64,000 bases of DNA from Bacteroidia bacterium (GTDB taxonomy: Bacteria; Bacteroidota; Bacteroidia; Flavobacteriales; Flavobacteriaceae), in assembly GCA_030428865.1 (NCBI GenBank), contig JAUIEK010000003.1, forward strand, positions 248,001-312,000, written 5' to 3'. A program made the translations under genes and the position numbers. The notes below the pieces were generated by a model, which was not told the DNA's origin, searched no databases, and saw nothing but the letters and a program-made list of their open reading frames with translations. This document shows, in pieces, positions 50,738-59,687 of this stretch (position 1 is the first letter of the stretch; every line of letters starts with the position of its first letter).

Positions 50738-51667
50738 ATGGATAATGGAATTTATGCAAAGTTTACTACTACTAAAGGAGAAATTTTAGTGAATCTAGAA
50801 TATCAAAAAACACCTGGAACAGTAGGAAACTTTGTAGCGCTAGCAGAAGGAAATTTAGAAAACTCAGCAAAACCTCAAGGAACACCTTATTATAATGGAT
50901 TAAAATTTCATAGAGTTATTTCTGATTTTATGATTCAAGGAGGTTGCCCATTAGGAACAGGAACAGGAAGCCCTGGATATCAATTTGATGATGAAATTCA
51001 TCCTGATTTAAAACATGATGCGCCTGGAAAACTATCAATGGCAAATGCAGGTCCTGGAACCAATGGGTCTCAATTTTTTATCACGCACGTTGCAACACCT
51101 TGGTTAGACGGAAAACACACTGTATTTGGCAGTGTTGTTGAAGGTCAAAAAGTAGTAGATTCAGTAGAGCAAGATGATGAAATGCAAGTTGAAATTGTTA
51201 GAGTAGGAACAGAAGCACAAGATTGGAACGCTGTAGAAGCTTTTCGAACATTTGAAGGAGAAAGAGAAAAGCGAATAGCAGCTGAAAAAGAAAAACAAAA
51301 AGAATTATTAGATAAAGTGGCTGCTGGTTATGATGAAACAAACAGTGGGTTACGTTATAAGATATTACAAGAAGCAAACGGAAAAAAAGCTGCTAAAGGA
51401 GATATGGTTTCCGTACATTATAAAGGACAGTTATTAGACGGAACTGTATTTGATTCTTCATACAAACGCAAAGAGCCTATAGATTTTACCATTGGAGTTG
51501 GCCAAGTAATTCCTGGCTGGGATGAAGGAATCCAACTATTAAAAGTTGGCGAAAAAGCAAGGTTGGTTATTCCTAGCAGCTTGGCTTATGGAGAAAGCGG
51601 AGCTGGCGGTGTAATACCACCAAACGCTACCTTAATTTTTGATGTAGAATTGATGAATGTAAAATAG
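50738..51667 (+). CDS. Dual peptidyl-prolyl isomerase: cyclophilin-FKBP fusion
   Basis: A 309-residue cytoplasmic fold catalyst with a cyclophilin domain (about 5-155: '[14 protein letters not shown]', '[20 protein letters not shown]' with the Trp of CsA-sensitive forms, 'VFGSVVEGQ'), a charged helical linker (about 170-205) and an FKBP domain (about 218-309: '[18 protein letters not shown]', '[20 protein letters not shown]', '[18 protein letters not shown]'). Catalytic-pocket Tyr, Asp, Phe and Trp residues of both domains are kept, so both may be active. Such cyclophilin-first fusions are known from flavobacteria (dual-family immunophilins). No signal peptide. A terminator follows. Confidence 0.93.
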   Translation: MDNGIYAKFTTTKGEILVNLEYQKTPGTVGNFVALAEGNLENSAKPQGTPYYNGLKFHRVISDFMIQGGCPLGTGTGSPGYQFDDEIHPDLKHDAPGKLSMANAGPGTNGSQFFITHVATPWLDGKHTVFGSVVEGQKVVDSVEQDDEMQVEIVRVGTEAQDWNAVEAFRTFEGEREKRIAAEKEKQKELLDKVAAGYDETNSGLRYKILQEANGKKAAKGDMVSVHYKGQLLDGTVFDSSYKRKEPIDFTIGVGQVIPGWDEGIQLLKVGEKARLVIPSSLAYGESGAGGVIPPNATLIFDVELMNVK

Positions 51668-51689
51668 TTATCCAAATTTGTACGGATAT

Positions 51690-51726
51690 AGAAAAAGCCT
51701 AAGATTTCGCTTCTTAGGCTTTTTCT
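51690..51726. terminator. Hairpin terminator after the immunophilin gene
   Basis: Perfect 15-base arms (51690-51704 AGAAAAAGCCTAAGA and its complement at 51712-51726) around a 7-base loop, with T-run. Confidence 0.9.
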
Positions 51727-51806
51727 ATTAACTTTAGTTTTTTGTAACAAAACGTTCTTTACAATCGTCTCTCAAGAGAGATTTTTATTAACAAACTAAA
51801 CCAACC

Positions 51807-52493
51807 ATGAAACGAACAACAATTTTTCTTCTCTTTATAATCATCATTTTTTCTTGTACATCTTCTAAAAATTCACCTGAATTTATCACTAAAACAGAAG
51901 GTAGATATCTTTTTAATTCTGATGAAGCTATCACTGTTTTTTTTGTTAATGATGAAATGCAAATTAATTGGCGAAACCAAGATTTAGTTCCTCTAAAATC
52001 TACAGATAGTTCTTTTTACTTAAAAGAAATGAATGAAAAATTGATTTTTGTAACGCAATCTAATAATGAAACATATATAAAATTGGCTCCTAAAAGGGAA
52101 CATGAAGGTCAAAAATATAAGTTTTATAAACTGAAAAAAGGAGAAAAAACACCGAGTGAATATTTTCTTAATGAAGAATATGAAAAAGCCCTACAAGGCT
52201 ATTTAAAAATCAAAAAAAGAGATTCTTTAGATCCAAATATAAAAGAGTGGTTGATCAATGGAAAAGGCTATGATCTTCTTCGAAAAAATAAGGTAAAAGA
52301 AGCTAAAGAAATATTTAAAATTAATATTGCTTTATACCCACATAGTTCAAACACATACGACAGCATGGCTGATGCTTACTGGAAAGAAAAAGACACTGCG
52401 AAAACGATTGAATACTACAAAAAAGCTTTAAATATTAACCCTGAAAACAGAAGAGCAAAACGGTTTATCAAAAAATATAATATCAACCAATAA
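51807..52493 (+). CDS. TPR-repeat lipoprotein
   Basis: A 228-residue predicted lipoprotein (Cys17 after 'IIIIFSC'). About residues 35-100 form a small beta-rich unit; the C-terminal half contains two or three TPR-type helix pairs, e.g. 'VKEAKEIFKINIALYPHSSN' and 'AKTIEYYKKALNINPENRRA' with the classic 'YPHSSNTYDSMADAYW'. TPRs in such proteins serve protein-protein contacts; the partner is not known. Monocistronic. Confidence 0.82.
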   Translation: MKRTTIFLLFIIIIFSCTSSKNSPEFITKTEGRYLFNSDEAITVFFVNDEMQINWRNQDLVPLKSTDSSFYLKEMNEKLIFVTQSNNETYIKLAPKREHEGQKYKFYKLKKGEKTPSEYFLNEEYEKALQGYLKIKKRDSLDPNIKEWLINGKGYDLLRKNKVKEAKEIFKINIALYPHSSNTYDSMADAYWKEKDTAKTIEYYKKALNINPENRRAKRFIKKYNINQ

Positions 52494-52543
52494 ATACTAA
52501 ATGACAAAATTGTTATCTTGGGCAGTAAAAATCACGTAAAATA

Positions 52544-53002
52544 ATGAAAACTGCACAACAATGGTTTGATGAATATGCTGTAAGCCATCAAAACGAAACA
52601 AATCAATTTATTCATTTTATTTGTGTACCTACTATATTTTTTAGTGTAATTGGTCTATTAATGTCTATTCCTACAACATTTTTAGAAAATCAATTTAACT
52701 TATATAATCCATTAATTGAAAATTGGGCAGCAGTAGTTGGAGTAGTTATCTTACTCTTCTATCTAAGGTTAGGTTTTTGGTATTTTACACAAATGCTTGT
52801 GATTACACTTCTTAGTATTGTTGGGAATTTTTGGTTAGGAAACAATGTTAATTTACTATACGCTTCTATAACATTATTTGTAGTAGCCTGGATTGGTCAA
52901 TTTTATGGTCATAAAGTAGAAGGCATGAAGCCTTCATTTATAAAAGACTTGCAGTTTTTATTGATAGGTCCTCTCTGGGTTATTCAAAAAATAGGCAAAT
53001 AG
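52544..53002 (+). CDS. Mpo1-like (DUF962/YGL010w) membrane protein
   Basis: A 152-residue protein with three or four membrane helices. The family signature 'YAVSHQNETNQFIHFICVPT' (His15, His24) and the C-terminal 'GHKVEGMKPSFIKD' are present. Yeast Mpo1 is an Fe-dependent dioxygenase that alpha-oxidises 2-hydroxy fatty acids, and these histidines are its ligands; for the bacterial proteins a lipid role is inferred only. It sits directly before the CsaA-like gene (0-base gap). Confidence 0.85.
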   Translation: MKTAQQWFDEYAVSHQNETNQFIHFICVPTIFFSVIGLLMSIPTTFLENQFNLYNPLIENWAAVVGVVILLFYLRLGFWYFTQMLVITLLSIVGNFWLGNNVNLLYASITLFVVAWIGQFYGHKVEGMKPSFIKDLQFLLIGPLWVIQKIGK

Positions 53003-53341
53003 ATGAATAACGAAATTTCTTATGAAGAATTTACAAACCTTGATATCAGATTAGGAACCATAACTGAAGTGAACGATTTCCCAAAGGCTAAAAAACCAGC
53101 TTATCAATTAACTATTGACTTTGGAGAATTGGGATACAAAAAATCTAGCGCACAAATAACCGATTTATACTCTAAAAAAGACTTACTTAATAAACAAGTT
53201 TTAGCTGTAGTAAATTTTAAACCCAGACAAATAGCTAACTTTATAAGCGAATGCCTTGTGTTGGGAGTTTACAATACAGACGGAAATGTTGTGTTGCTTA
53301 GACCTTCAAAAACTGTTAAAAACGGAGAACAGGTCTCTTAG
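53003..53341 (+). CDS. CsaA-like tRNA-binding-domain protein
   Basis: A 112-residue stand-alone OB-fold protein of the EMAP/tRNA-binding family: 'LDIRLGTITEVNDFPKAKKP', 'FGELGYKKSSAQITDLYSKK' and 'VVNFKPRQIANFISECLVLG'. CsaA proteins form dimers and act as chaperone or tRNA-binding factors. It follows the Mpo1-like gene with no gap; its stop codon (TAG, 53339-53341) overlaps the convergent YqaE gene by 4 bases. Confidence 0.9.
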   Translation: MNNEISYEEFTNLDIRLGTITEVNDFPKAKKPAYQLTIDFGELGYKKSSAQITDLYSKKDLLNKQVLAVVNFKPRQIANFISECLVLGVYNTDGNVVLLRPSKTVKNGEQVS

Positions 53342-53496
53342 TTATTTGGGTTGTTTAATATTACTAAAGCTCCTATTACACCTGGAATCCATCCACAAAG
53401 CGTTAATAGTAAAATAATGAAGAAAGATCCACAACCCTTATCTATAACTGATAATGGTGGAAATAAAATTGCTAATAATACACGTAAAAAACTCAT
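53338..53496 (-). CDS. YqaE/Pmp3-family membrane peptide (52 residues)
   Basis: A very short, two-helix membrane protein: 'MSFLRVLLAILFPPLSVIDK' then 'GCGSFFIILLLTLCGWIPGV' then 'IGALVILNNPNN'. The 'LAILFPPLxV...G' and 'LTLCGWIPGxIHAxxI'-type pattern is diagnostic of the YqaE/Pmp3 (UPF0057) family, implicated in membrane-potential and stress tolerance in plants and yeast. ATG 53494-53496, TAA 53338-53340. Its 3' end overlaps the convergent CsaA-like gene by 4 bases. It was below usual length cut-offs. Confidence 0.92.
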   Translation of the reverse strand: MSFLRVLLAILFPPLSVIDKGCGSFFIILLLTLCGWIPGVIGALVILNNPNN

Positions 53497-53549
53497 ATTT
53501 AATTGTTGGTTAGTATAATTAAAAGACGAGCTTTTGTTGAGTTTGTTAC

Positions 53550-53584
53550 ATAAAAAACCCTAAGAAATTAACTTGGGATTTTTC
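53550..53584. terminator. Imperfect hairpin terminator upstream of the YqaE gene
   Basis: Arms around AAAAACCCTAAG and CTTGGGATTTTT with one mismatch each and a 6-base loop. On the minus strand it would end the M14 peptidase transcript before yqaE. Confidence 0.6.
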
Positions 53585-53602
53585 TCATATATATCAGTTT
53601 TC

Positions 53603-56110
53603 TTACATTTTATCTCCAAAGAAAACAGCGTTCATTAATAACTTGTTTGTGCCATACCAAAATGCTCTAAAGTTTGTGTTATCAGTAAATACAATTACTT
53701 TTCCTCTTCCTTTTCGTTGAACTTGAAAAGGAACTGTATTTTTAATTACTTTGGCGTTTTCTTTTGATATATAACCACTTAAAAGTGGGTTTCCTGTGTA
53801 TTGAATTGGATTGTTATAGCTTCTTTTACTTGGTTTAATAAATATTTTTGTGTTTCTAAATAAGGCAATTTTATCATTTTTATATCCAAAATTAATAGGA
53901 TGTGAACGATCTAATTTGGCTTCAAAAATAGCGCCTCCAATTACTTGTGCTCCCGATTGTAATGAACGATTTTCAAAAGAAACATTTTCTACAGAATCGA
54001 TTTTAACCTCTGCAAAATCTAACTTAATAAAATCCTTATTCTTTAACCAACGAACAGTATTTCTATAACCTATTAAGATTCCTCCATTTTGGACCCAAGT
54101 TTTTAATTTTTGTTCGCTAGTAGTATCCATAGAATATAAATTAGGTAAAATAATTGTTGTGTATTTACTAATATCTACTCTAGAAAAATAACTTAAATCG
54201 ATCTTTGTAACATGCATATCAAATCGTTGATCGAACAAATGCCAAATTTCTCCCGCATCATTTCCTGAAACAGAACCTCCAACCAGCATCGCTACTGTTG
54301 CTTTTTTAACGGCTGCAAAATTGTTACTACCTAAATCTATTCCTTCGTTTAAACCTGTATTAACACCAGTAATAGTAACATGAGCTAATTCTGATTGGTT
54401 TTTTAAAAAATTAAATAAGTCTTCTTTGTCTAATATTTGATTTTGAACTGGAATAAAAATAGTTCCGTAGTCGTACTTATTTCCAGAGTTCACAAATTGT
54501 TTCAGTGCTACTTTTGCTCGCAATCCTTTTTTCAATAAGGTATTTAGTACTTTAGGTGTATAGTATTCATTCCAAGGCATTAAATAGCCGTAATCACTTT
54601 TAAAACTTACGCTTCCTGATTTTAATTTTAATTCTTCTACTCTGTTTCCTACTTTCGACGACGGAACATTCTCTGCAAAATCAACACCGAAGGCATGATT
54701 GAAAGTCCAAGCAGAAACATCATAAAATAGACTGTCTTTAAATGATGTTCTTACATCAAACATCGCTTTAATTAACCGATGATTCTTTTGATTTAACGGA
54801 ACTGCATAACTGTATCCTTTCTTAAATGTTTTTCCGTTTAACGAAAAATCAGACGAAAGTTCATTAATATCTATTTTATGTCTCGTAAGAACGTCTGCTA
54901 AATGATACGTTTTTGCTGTATCTTTTTCATCTCCAAATACGATTGTTTTTTCTTTTGCTGCTTCTTTTTTAGCATTTTTATAAAAATCTTGCTGATATTT
55001 TAAGATTTTCGCTCGCATGTTTTTTGCAGCTTCTAAAGTAGACATTGCAGCTGTGTATTGATTTCGAATAGTAAACGGAAACGTTAATAATCCATTTTCT
55101 GTTTTTTGTGCATGACCACGAGAACTTCCTTGCTCGAACAATATTCCAATTCCACCATTTATATCGGGAAAAGTAGATCCTTTTCCGTAATAGAAATCAT
55201 CAAAACTTTCTCCTGAATAATATTGAGAACCAATCTTATCTAAGGCTTTTGCATGATAAGTTGCTATTTCTGATGTTAAATCTTGGTTCATCTTCGGAGT
55301 TAATGGATGCGTTCTGCTAGGAATTCCTGGCTGAAAAAAGAATGTTGAATTAGATCCCATTTCATGATGATCTGTCAAAATATTAGGCAACCATTTATGA
55401 AATGTTTCTATTCTAGCTTTTGATTCGGGTAATTGAACAGGTAACCAATCTCTATTCATATCAAACCAATAATGATTAGTTCTTCCTCTTGGCCAAACTT
55501 CGGTATATTCTCTATCGTTTGGATCTGGATTAATATTTTTACTCTTATTGGTATTTACCCAATAAGCAAAACGCTGTAATCCATCAGGGTTTAAAGAAGG
55601 ATCAAATAAAATAACCGTATTATTTAACAGTTCTAATGTTGAAGATTTATTGGATGCTGCTAAATAATAAGCCGCAGCCAAGGCTGCGTTAGAACCACTT
55701 GGTTCATTTCCATGGATAGAAAAACCTTGATACACAACTATTGGGTCATTACTTCTATCTATAGAAGAATCATCTGTTGCTAATAAATGGCGCTTTCTAA
55801 TTTTTTCTAAATTTCTATGATTTTCAGGAGCAGAAATTGTTAATAATAAAAGTGGTCTTCCTTCATAGGTTGTTCCTCTGTTTTCAAGCGCAATTCTATC
55901 TGAAACAGTGGCTAAAGCTTTCATGTACTCTACCAATTTATCATGTGTTACATGCCACTCTCCTACTTCATGCCCTAGCACCTCTTTAGGTGTTGGAATG
56001 TTTTTATTGTATACCTCGTCTTTGGGGATATAATAAGACAAATCGATTTTTTGTGCTGATAATGATGTCATCATCAACATAGAAAAGAAAAATGTAATTG
56101 ATTTTTTCAT
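53603..56110 (-). CDS. M14-family zinc carboxypeptidase, secreted
   Basis: An 835-residue exported protein with a cleavable signal peptide ('MMTSLSAQ' end). The catalytic domain at about 45-370 holds zinc ligands His and Glu in 'GFSIHGNEPSGSNA', the third His in 'LTDHHEMGSN' and the catalytic Glu in 'GILFEQGSSRGH'. The remaining 460 residues form a beta-rich C-terminal region ending 'TDNTNFRAFWYG', probably a glutamine-amidotransferase-like or accessory domain that I cannot name. A -7 element (56134-56141) precedes it. A role in periplasmic or extracellular peptide degradation is likely. Confidence 0.9.
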   Translation of the reverse strand: MKKSITFFFSMLMMTSLSAQKIDLSYYIPKDEVYNKNIPTPKEVLGHEVGEWHVTHDKLVEYMKALATVSDRIALENRGTTYEGRPLLLLTISAPENHRNLEKIRKRHLLATDDSSIDRSNDPIVVYQGFSIHGNEPSGSNAALAAAYYLAASNKSSTLELLNNTVILFDPSLNPDGLQRFAYWVNTNKSKNINPDPNDREYTEVWPRGRTNHYWFDMNRDWLPVQLPESKARIETFHKWLPNILTDHHEMGSNSTFFFQPGIPSRTHPLTPKMNQDLTSEIATYHAKALDKIGSQYYSGESFDDFYYGKGSTFPDINGGIGILFEQGSSRGHAQKTENGLLTFPFTIRNQYTAAMSTLEAAKNMRAKILKYQQDFYKNAKKEAAKEKTIVFGDEKDTAKTYHLADVLTRHKIDINELSSDFSLNGKTFKKGYSYAVPLNQKNHRLIKAMFDVRTSFKDSLFYDVSAWTFNHAFGVDFAENVPSSKVGNRVEELKLKSGSVSFKSDYGYLMPWNEYYTPKVLNTLLKKGLRAKVALKQFVNSGNKYDYGTIFIPVQNQILDKEDLFNFLKNQSELAHVTITGVNTGLNEGIDLGSNNFAAVKKATVAMLVGGSVSGNDAGEIWHLFDQRFDMHVTKIDLSYFSRVDISKYTTIILPNLYSMDTTSEQKLKTWVQNGGILIGYRNTVRWLKNKDFIKLDFAEVKIDSVENVSFENRSLQSGAQVIGGAIFEAKLDRSHPINFGYKNDKIALFRNTKIFIKPSKRSYNNPIQYTGNPLLSGYISKENAKVIKNTVPFQVQRKGRGKVIVFTDNTNFRAFWYGTNKLLMNAVFFGDKM

Positions 56111-56133
56111 GAAAATTTTTAATTAGCTACTCG

Positions 56134-56141
56134 CAAATATA
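56134..56141 (-). promoter_or_regulatory. -7 promoter element for the M14 peptidase
   Basis: TATATTTG on the minus strand matches TAnnTTTG, 23 bases before the ATG at 56110. Confidence 0.4.
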
Positions 56142-56244
56142 AGAATAAGGCACAAGGATTAATTTTACTTTTATCCAACTTGTGAAATATCTTATTTTTA
56201 CAACAATAGTTTTTCACTGACTAATACTTCTATAGCAGATAAGA

Positions 56245-59145
56245 ATGATAAAAGATTCTGAACTAACGTTTTTACAAAAAGAACTCAATGGAGAGCTTTT
56301 TTTTGATGCACTTCATAAAAGTATTTATGCTACAGATGCTTCTGTGTATCGTAAAACTCCAGCTGCTGTTGCTTATCCTAAAAATGAAGAAGATGTACAA
56401 AAACTTATTCTATTTGCAAATAAACATTCTATTAGTTTAGTTCCAAGAACAGCGGGAACTTCACTAGCTGGACAATGCGTTGGAGATGGTATTATAGTCG
56501 ATACGTCTAAACATCTTACTAAAATCATCGATTTTAATAAATCTGAAAAAACTATAACAGTTCAGCCAGGAGTAATTAGAGATGAATTAAATCTATTTTT
56601 AAAGCCTCATGGATTATTTTTCGGTCCAAACACATCCACATCAAATCGTTGCATGATTGGTGGAATGGTTGGTAATAATTCTTCAGGTAGCACCTCAATT
56701 AAATATGGAGTTACGAGAGATAAAGTATTAAAAATTGAAGGTTTTTTGTCTGATGGTAGTTTTACTTCTTTCAAATCCATTTCTAAAGAAAAATTTATTG
56801 AAAAAACCAATGAAAATAATTTAGAAGGAAATATTTATAAAACTCTTCATAATGAATTAAGTAAGAAGGATGTTCAGGAAGAAATAAAAAACCAATTTCC
56901 AAAACCTAGTATTCATAGAAGAAATACGGGATATGCTGTTGATACATTATTAGATTTTGAGTTATTTGGCGGTAAAAATCATCAGATCAATCTGTCAAAA
57001 TTATTAACAGGCAGTGAAGGAACTTTATTTTTCTCTACATCAATTACACTGCAACTAGATGATGTTCAACCTAAAGAAAGCATCTTAATTGCTTCTCATT
57101 TTTCTAGTATTCAAGAAAGTTTACAAGCTACCGTAATAGCAATGAAACATGATTTATACACATGTGAATTGATGGATAAAGTCATTTTAGATTGTACTAA
57201 AAACAACCGAGAGCAAAGTAAAAATCGATTCTTTTTACAAGGAGATCCTGCTGCTGTATTATTACTAGAAGTTCGGTCTGATTCAAAGAAAAAAGCTCAA
57301 GAGCAAGCCAAATTCCTTATCTCCGATCTAGAAAATCATAATATGGGATATCACCATACAATGGTTTTTGAAGATGATATTGAGCGAGTTTTTACATTGA
57401 GAAAAGCCGGACTTGGTCTGTTAGGAAACATGATTGGTGATAGTAAAGCAGTGGCTTGTATTGAAGATACGGCTGTTGATTTACAAGATTTGCCAAATTA
57501 TATAGAAGAGTTCACTAAAATTATGGAGAAATACCAGCAAAAAGCTGTTTATTATGCACACGCAGGCGCTGGCGAACTTCACTTACGACCTATTTTAAAT
57601 CTAAAAAAAGAAGCAGATGTAACCTTATTTAGACAAATAACGACAGAAACAGCAAAATTAGTAAAGAAATACAATGGTTCTTTTAGTGGAGAACATGGAG
57701 ATGGAATTGTGCGTGCTGAGTTTATTCCGATAATGATTGGCGAAAAAAACTACGAACTTCTTAAAAAAGTAAAGCATGTATTTGATCCTAAAGGAATTTT
57801 TAACAAAGGAAAAATTGTTGATCCTTTTCTTATGGATTCTAACCTGCGTTACACTTCTGATCGAAATGAGCCTAAAATAAAAACCATTCAAGATTTTTCT
57901 GATAATCAAGGAATTTTAAGACTAGCTGAGAAATGTAATGGTTCTGGAGATTGCAGAAAACCTGTTTCTGCTGGAGGAACTATGTGCCCCAGTTATCGAG
58001 CTACAAAAAATGAAAAAGATACAACTCGCGCCAGAGCAAATGCTTTGCGTGAATTTTTAACAAACTCAGAGAAAACAAATCAATTTAATCATAAAGAATT
58101 AAAGGAAGTTTTTGATTTATGCTTAAGCTGTAAAGCATGTGCTAATGAATGTCCGAGTAATGTTGATGTTGCTGCTTTAAAAAGCGAGTTTCTGTATCAA
58201 TATCAAGAAGAGAATGGCTATTCGATTAAGAATAAACTAATTGCAAATAATGCAAAACTTAACCGGTTAGGAAGTGTTTTTCCAGTATTTACAAATACTT
58301 TTTTAAACACTCAACTTTCAAAAAAGATTATGGGCATTGCAAAACAGCGAAGTATTCCAAAATTAGCAGCTCAAACTTTTAGAAAATGGGTTAAAAAACA
58401 ACCTAAATCGAAAAATATAAAATCTGTTTTTTTATTTGTTGATGAGTTTAGTAATTATTATGATGTAAACGTTGCAAAAGATTGTTACATTTTGCTAGAG
58501 AGCATTGGGTATAAAGTTGAGATCATAAATCATCAAGAAAGCGGAAGAAGTTACATCTCGAAAGGCTTTCTAAATGAAGCTAAAAAAATTGCCAATCAAA
58601 ATGTTGATGCTTTTAAAGATGTTATCTCTTCAGAAACTCCTTTAGTCGGTATTGAACCTTCTGCTATTTTAATATTTAGAGATGAATATATCAGACTGGC
58701 TAATAATATAAAAGAAGCAAAAAAACTAGCCACTAATTGTTTTACAGTTGAGGAATTTTTAAGTAGAGAAATTGTAAATGGAAAAATTAAAGCCGATTTG
58801 TTTACAGAAAAAGAGTTAGCAATTAAAATTCATGGTCATTGCCATCAAAAATCATTATCAACAAACCAAACGACTTTTACCATATTAAATCTTCCTAAAA
58901 ACTATAAACCTTCTATAATGAACACAGGATGTTGCGGAATGGCAGGATCTTTTGGTTATGAGAAGGAACATTACGAAATTAGTATGCAAGTAGGAGAAGA
59001 TTCTTTATTCTCAAAGGTTAGAAATACTCCTTCAACTGTTGAAATTGCTGCTTCCGGAACTAGCTGTCGCCATCAAATTTATGATGGAACCAAACGCACT
59101 GCAAAACACCCTGTAACGATTTTAAAAGAAGCACTGAAACAATAA
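56245..59145 (+). CDS. FAD-linked and 4Fe-4S oxidoreductase (YdiJ-like 2-hydroxyacid dehydrogenase)
   Basis: A 966-residue fusion of an FAD-binding 4 domain (about 40-270, 'LVPRTAGTSLAGQCVGDGII' and 'GGMVGNNSSGSTSIKYG'), FAD-oxidase C domain (to about 545, 'YYAHAGAGELHLRPILNLK', 'GSFSGEHGDGIVRAEFI'), two 4Fe-4S cluster motifs ('CNGSGDCRKP...MCPSYRATK' and 'CLSCKACANECPSNVD') and a C-terminal CCG domain ('HGHCHQKSL', 'NTGCCGMAGSFGYE'). This layout is that of YdiJ, a D-2-hydroxyglutarate (or D-lactate) dehydrogenase. The electron acceptor and exact substrate are inferred. Monocistronic. Confidence 0.92.
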   Translation: MIKDSELTFLQKELNGELFFDALHKSIYATDASVYRKTPAAVAYPKNEEDVQKLILFANKHSISLVPRTAGTSLAGQCVGDGIIVDTSKHLTKIIDFNKSEKTITVQPGVIRDELNLFLKPHGLFFGPNTSTSNRCMIGGMVGNNSSGSTSIKYGVTRDKVLKIEGFLSDGSFTSFKSISKEKFIEKTNENNLEGNIYKTLHNELSKKDVQEEIKNQFPKPSIHRRNTGYAVDTLLDFELFGGKNHQINLSKLLTGSEGTLFFSTSITLQLDDVQPKESILIASHFSSIQESLQATVIAMKHDLYTCELMDKVILDCTKNNREQSKNRFFLQGDPAAVLLLEVRSDSKKKAQEQAKFLISDLENHNMGYHHTMVFEDDIERVFTLRKAGLGLLGNMIGDSKAVACIEDTAVDLQDLPNYIEEFTKIMEKYQQKAVYYAHAGAGELHLRPILNLKKEADVTLFRQITTETAKLVKKYNGSFSGEHGDGIVRAEFIPIMIGEKNYELLKKVKHVFDPKGIFNKGKIVDPFLMDSNLRYTSDRNEPKIKTIQDFSDNQGILRLAEKCNGSGDCRKPVSAGGTMCPSYRATKNEKDTTRARANALREFLTNSEKTNQFNHKELKEVFDLCLSCKACANECPSNVDVAALKSEFLYQYQEENGYSIKNKLIANNAKLNRLGSVFPVFTNTFLNTQLSKKIMGIAKQRSIPKLAAQTFRKWVKKQPKSKNIKSVFLFVDEFSNYYDVNVAKDCYILLESIGYKVEIINHQESGRSYISKGFLNEAKKIANQNVDAFKDVISSETPLVGIEPSAILIFRDEYIRLANNIKEAKKLATNCFTVEEFLSREIVNGKIKADLFTEKELAIKIHGHCHQKSLSTNQTTFTILNLPKNYKPSIMNTGCCGMAGSFGYEKEHYEISMQVGEDSLFSKVRNTPSTVEIAASGTSCRHQIYDGTKRTAKHPVTILKEALKQ

Positions 59146-59165
59146 AACATTTTTTTAAGCAACTA

Positions 59166-59173
59166 TAAATTTG
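59166..59173 (+). promoter_or_regulatory. -7 promoter element for the DUF4199 gene
   Basis: TAAATTTG matches TAnnTTTG, 37 bases before the ATG at 59211. Confidence 0.35.
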
Positions 59174-59210
59174 TAAATTTATGGTAATCAAATAGTTAAA
59201 AACAATTATT

Positions 59211-59651
59211 ATGTCTACCATTAAAATAGTCTTAAAAAACGCTACCATAATAAGCTTGCTAATTGCTGGATTCTTTTTTGCATCAAAACTATTCGGATTT
59301 GAAAAGAACTCTTTTTTACGAGCTTTTAACTTACTCTTTGTAGGCTTTGGTACTTATCTTGCCATAAAAGAAAATGTAACAAAAAATAAAGAGCTAGGGT
59401 ATTTTAATAATTTTGGTGTTGGTATACAAACTTCTATCCTTGCTGTTATTATATCAATCATTGGGTTGATCTTATATATAGAAGTAATTGACCCTAACTT
59501 TTTTTCTGTTTTAAAAGATACTTTTTTAATTGCAGGAAAGCCATCAATACAAGAATTTACAATGACTCTATTTATAGAAGGAATTGCTTCTTCTGTAATT
59601 AGCTCATTTACGATAATGCAGTACTATAAAAATTATAAAATAGCAGCATAA
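59211..59651 (+). CDS. DUF4199 family membrane protein
   Basis: A 146-residue protein with four hydrophobic segments (about 10-27, 35-52, 72-95 and 118-138), matching DUF4199, a common Bacteroidota membrane family without known function. The first helix pair carries 'TIISLLIAGFFFASKLFGF'. It sits between the YdiJ-like gene (65 bases) and the shared terminator with valS. Confidence 0.82.
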   Translation: MSTIKIVLKNATIISLLIAGFFFASKLFGFEKNSFLRAFNLLFVGFGTYLAIKENVTKNKELGYFNNFGVGIQTSILAVIISIIGLILYIEVIDPNFFSVLKDTFLIAGKPSIQEFTMTLFIEGIASSVISSFTIMQYYKNYKIAA

Positions 59652-59653
59652 CT

Positions 59654-59682
59654 AAAAAGCCACTTGTAATAAGTGGCTTTTT
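59654..59682. terminator. Bidirectional hairpin terminator between DUF4199 and valS
   Basis: Perfect 12-base arms (59654-59665 and 59671-59682, AAAAAGCCACTT and complement) with a 5-base loop and A/T runs on both sides. Confidence 0.9.
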
Positions 59683-59687
59683 ATATT

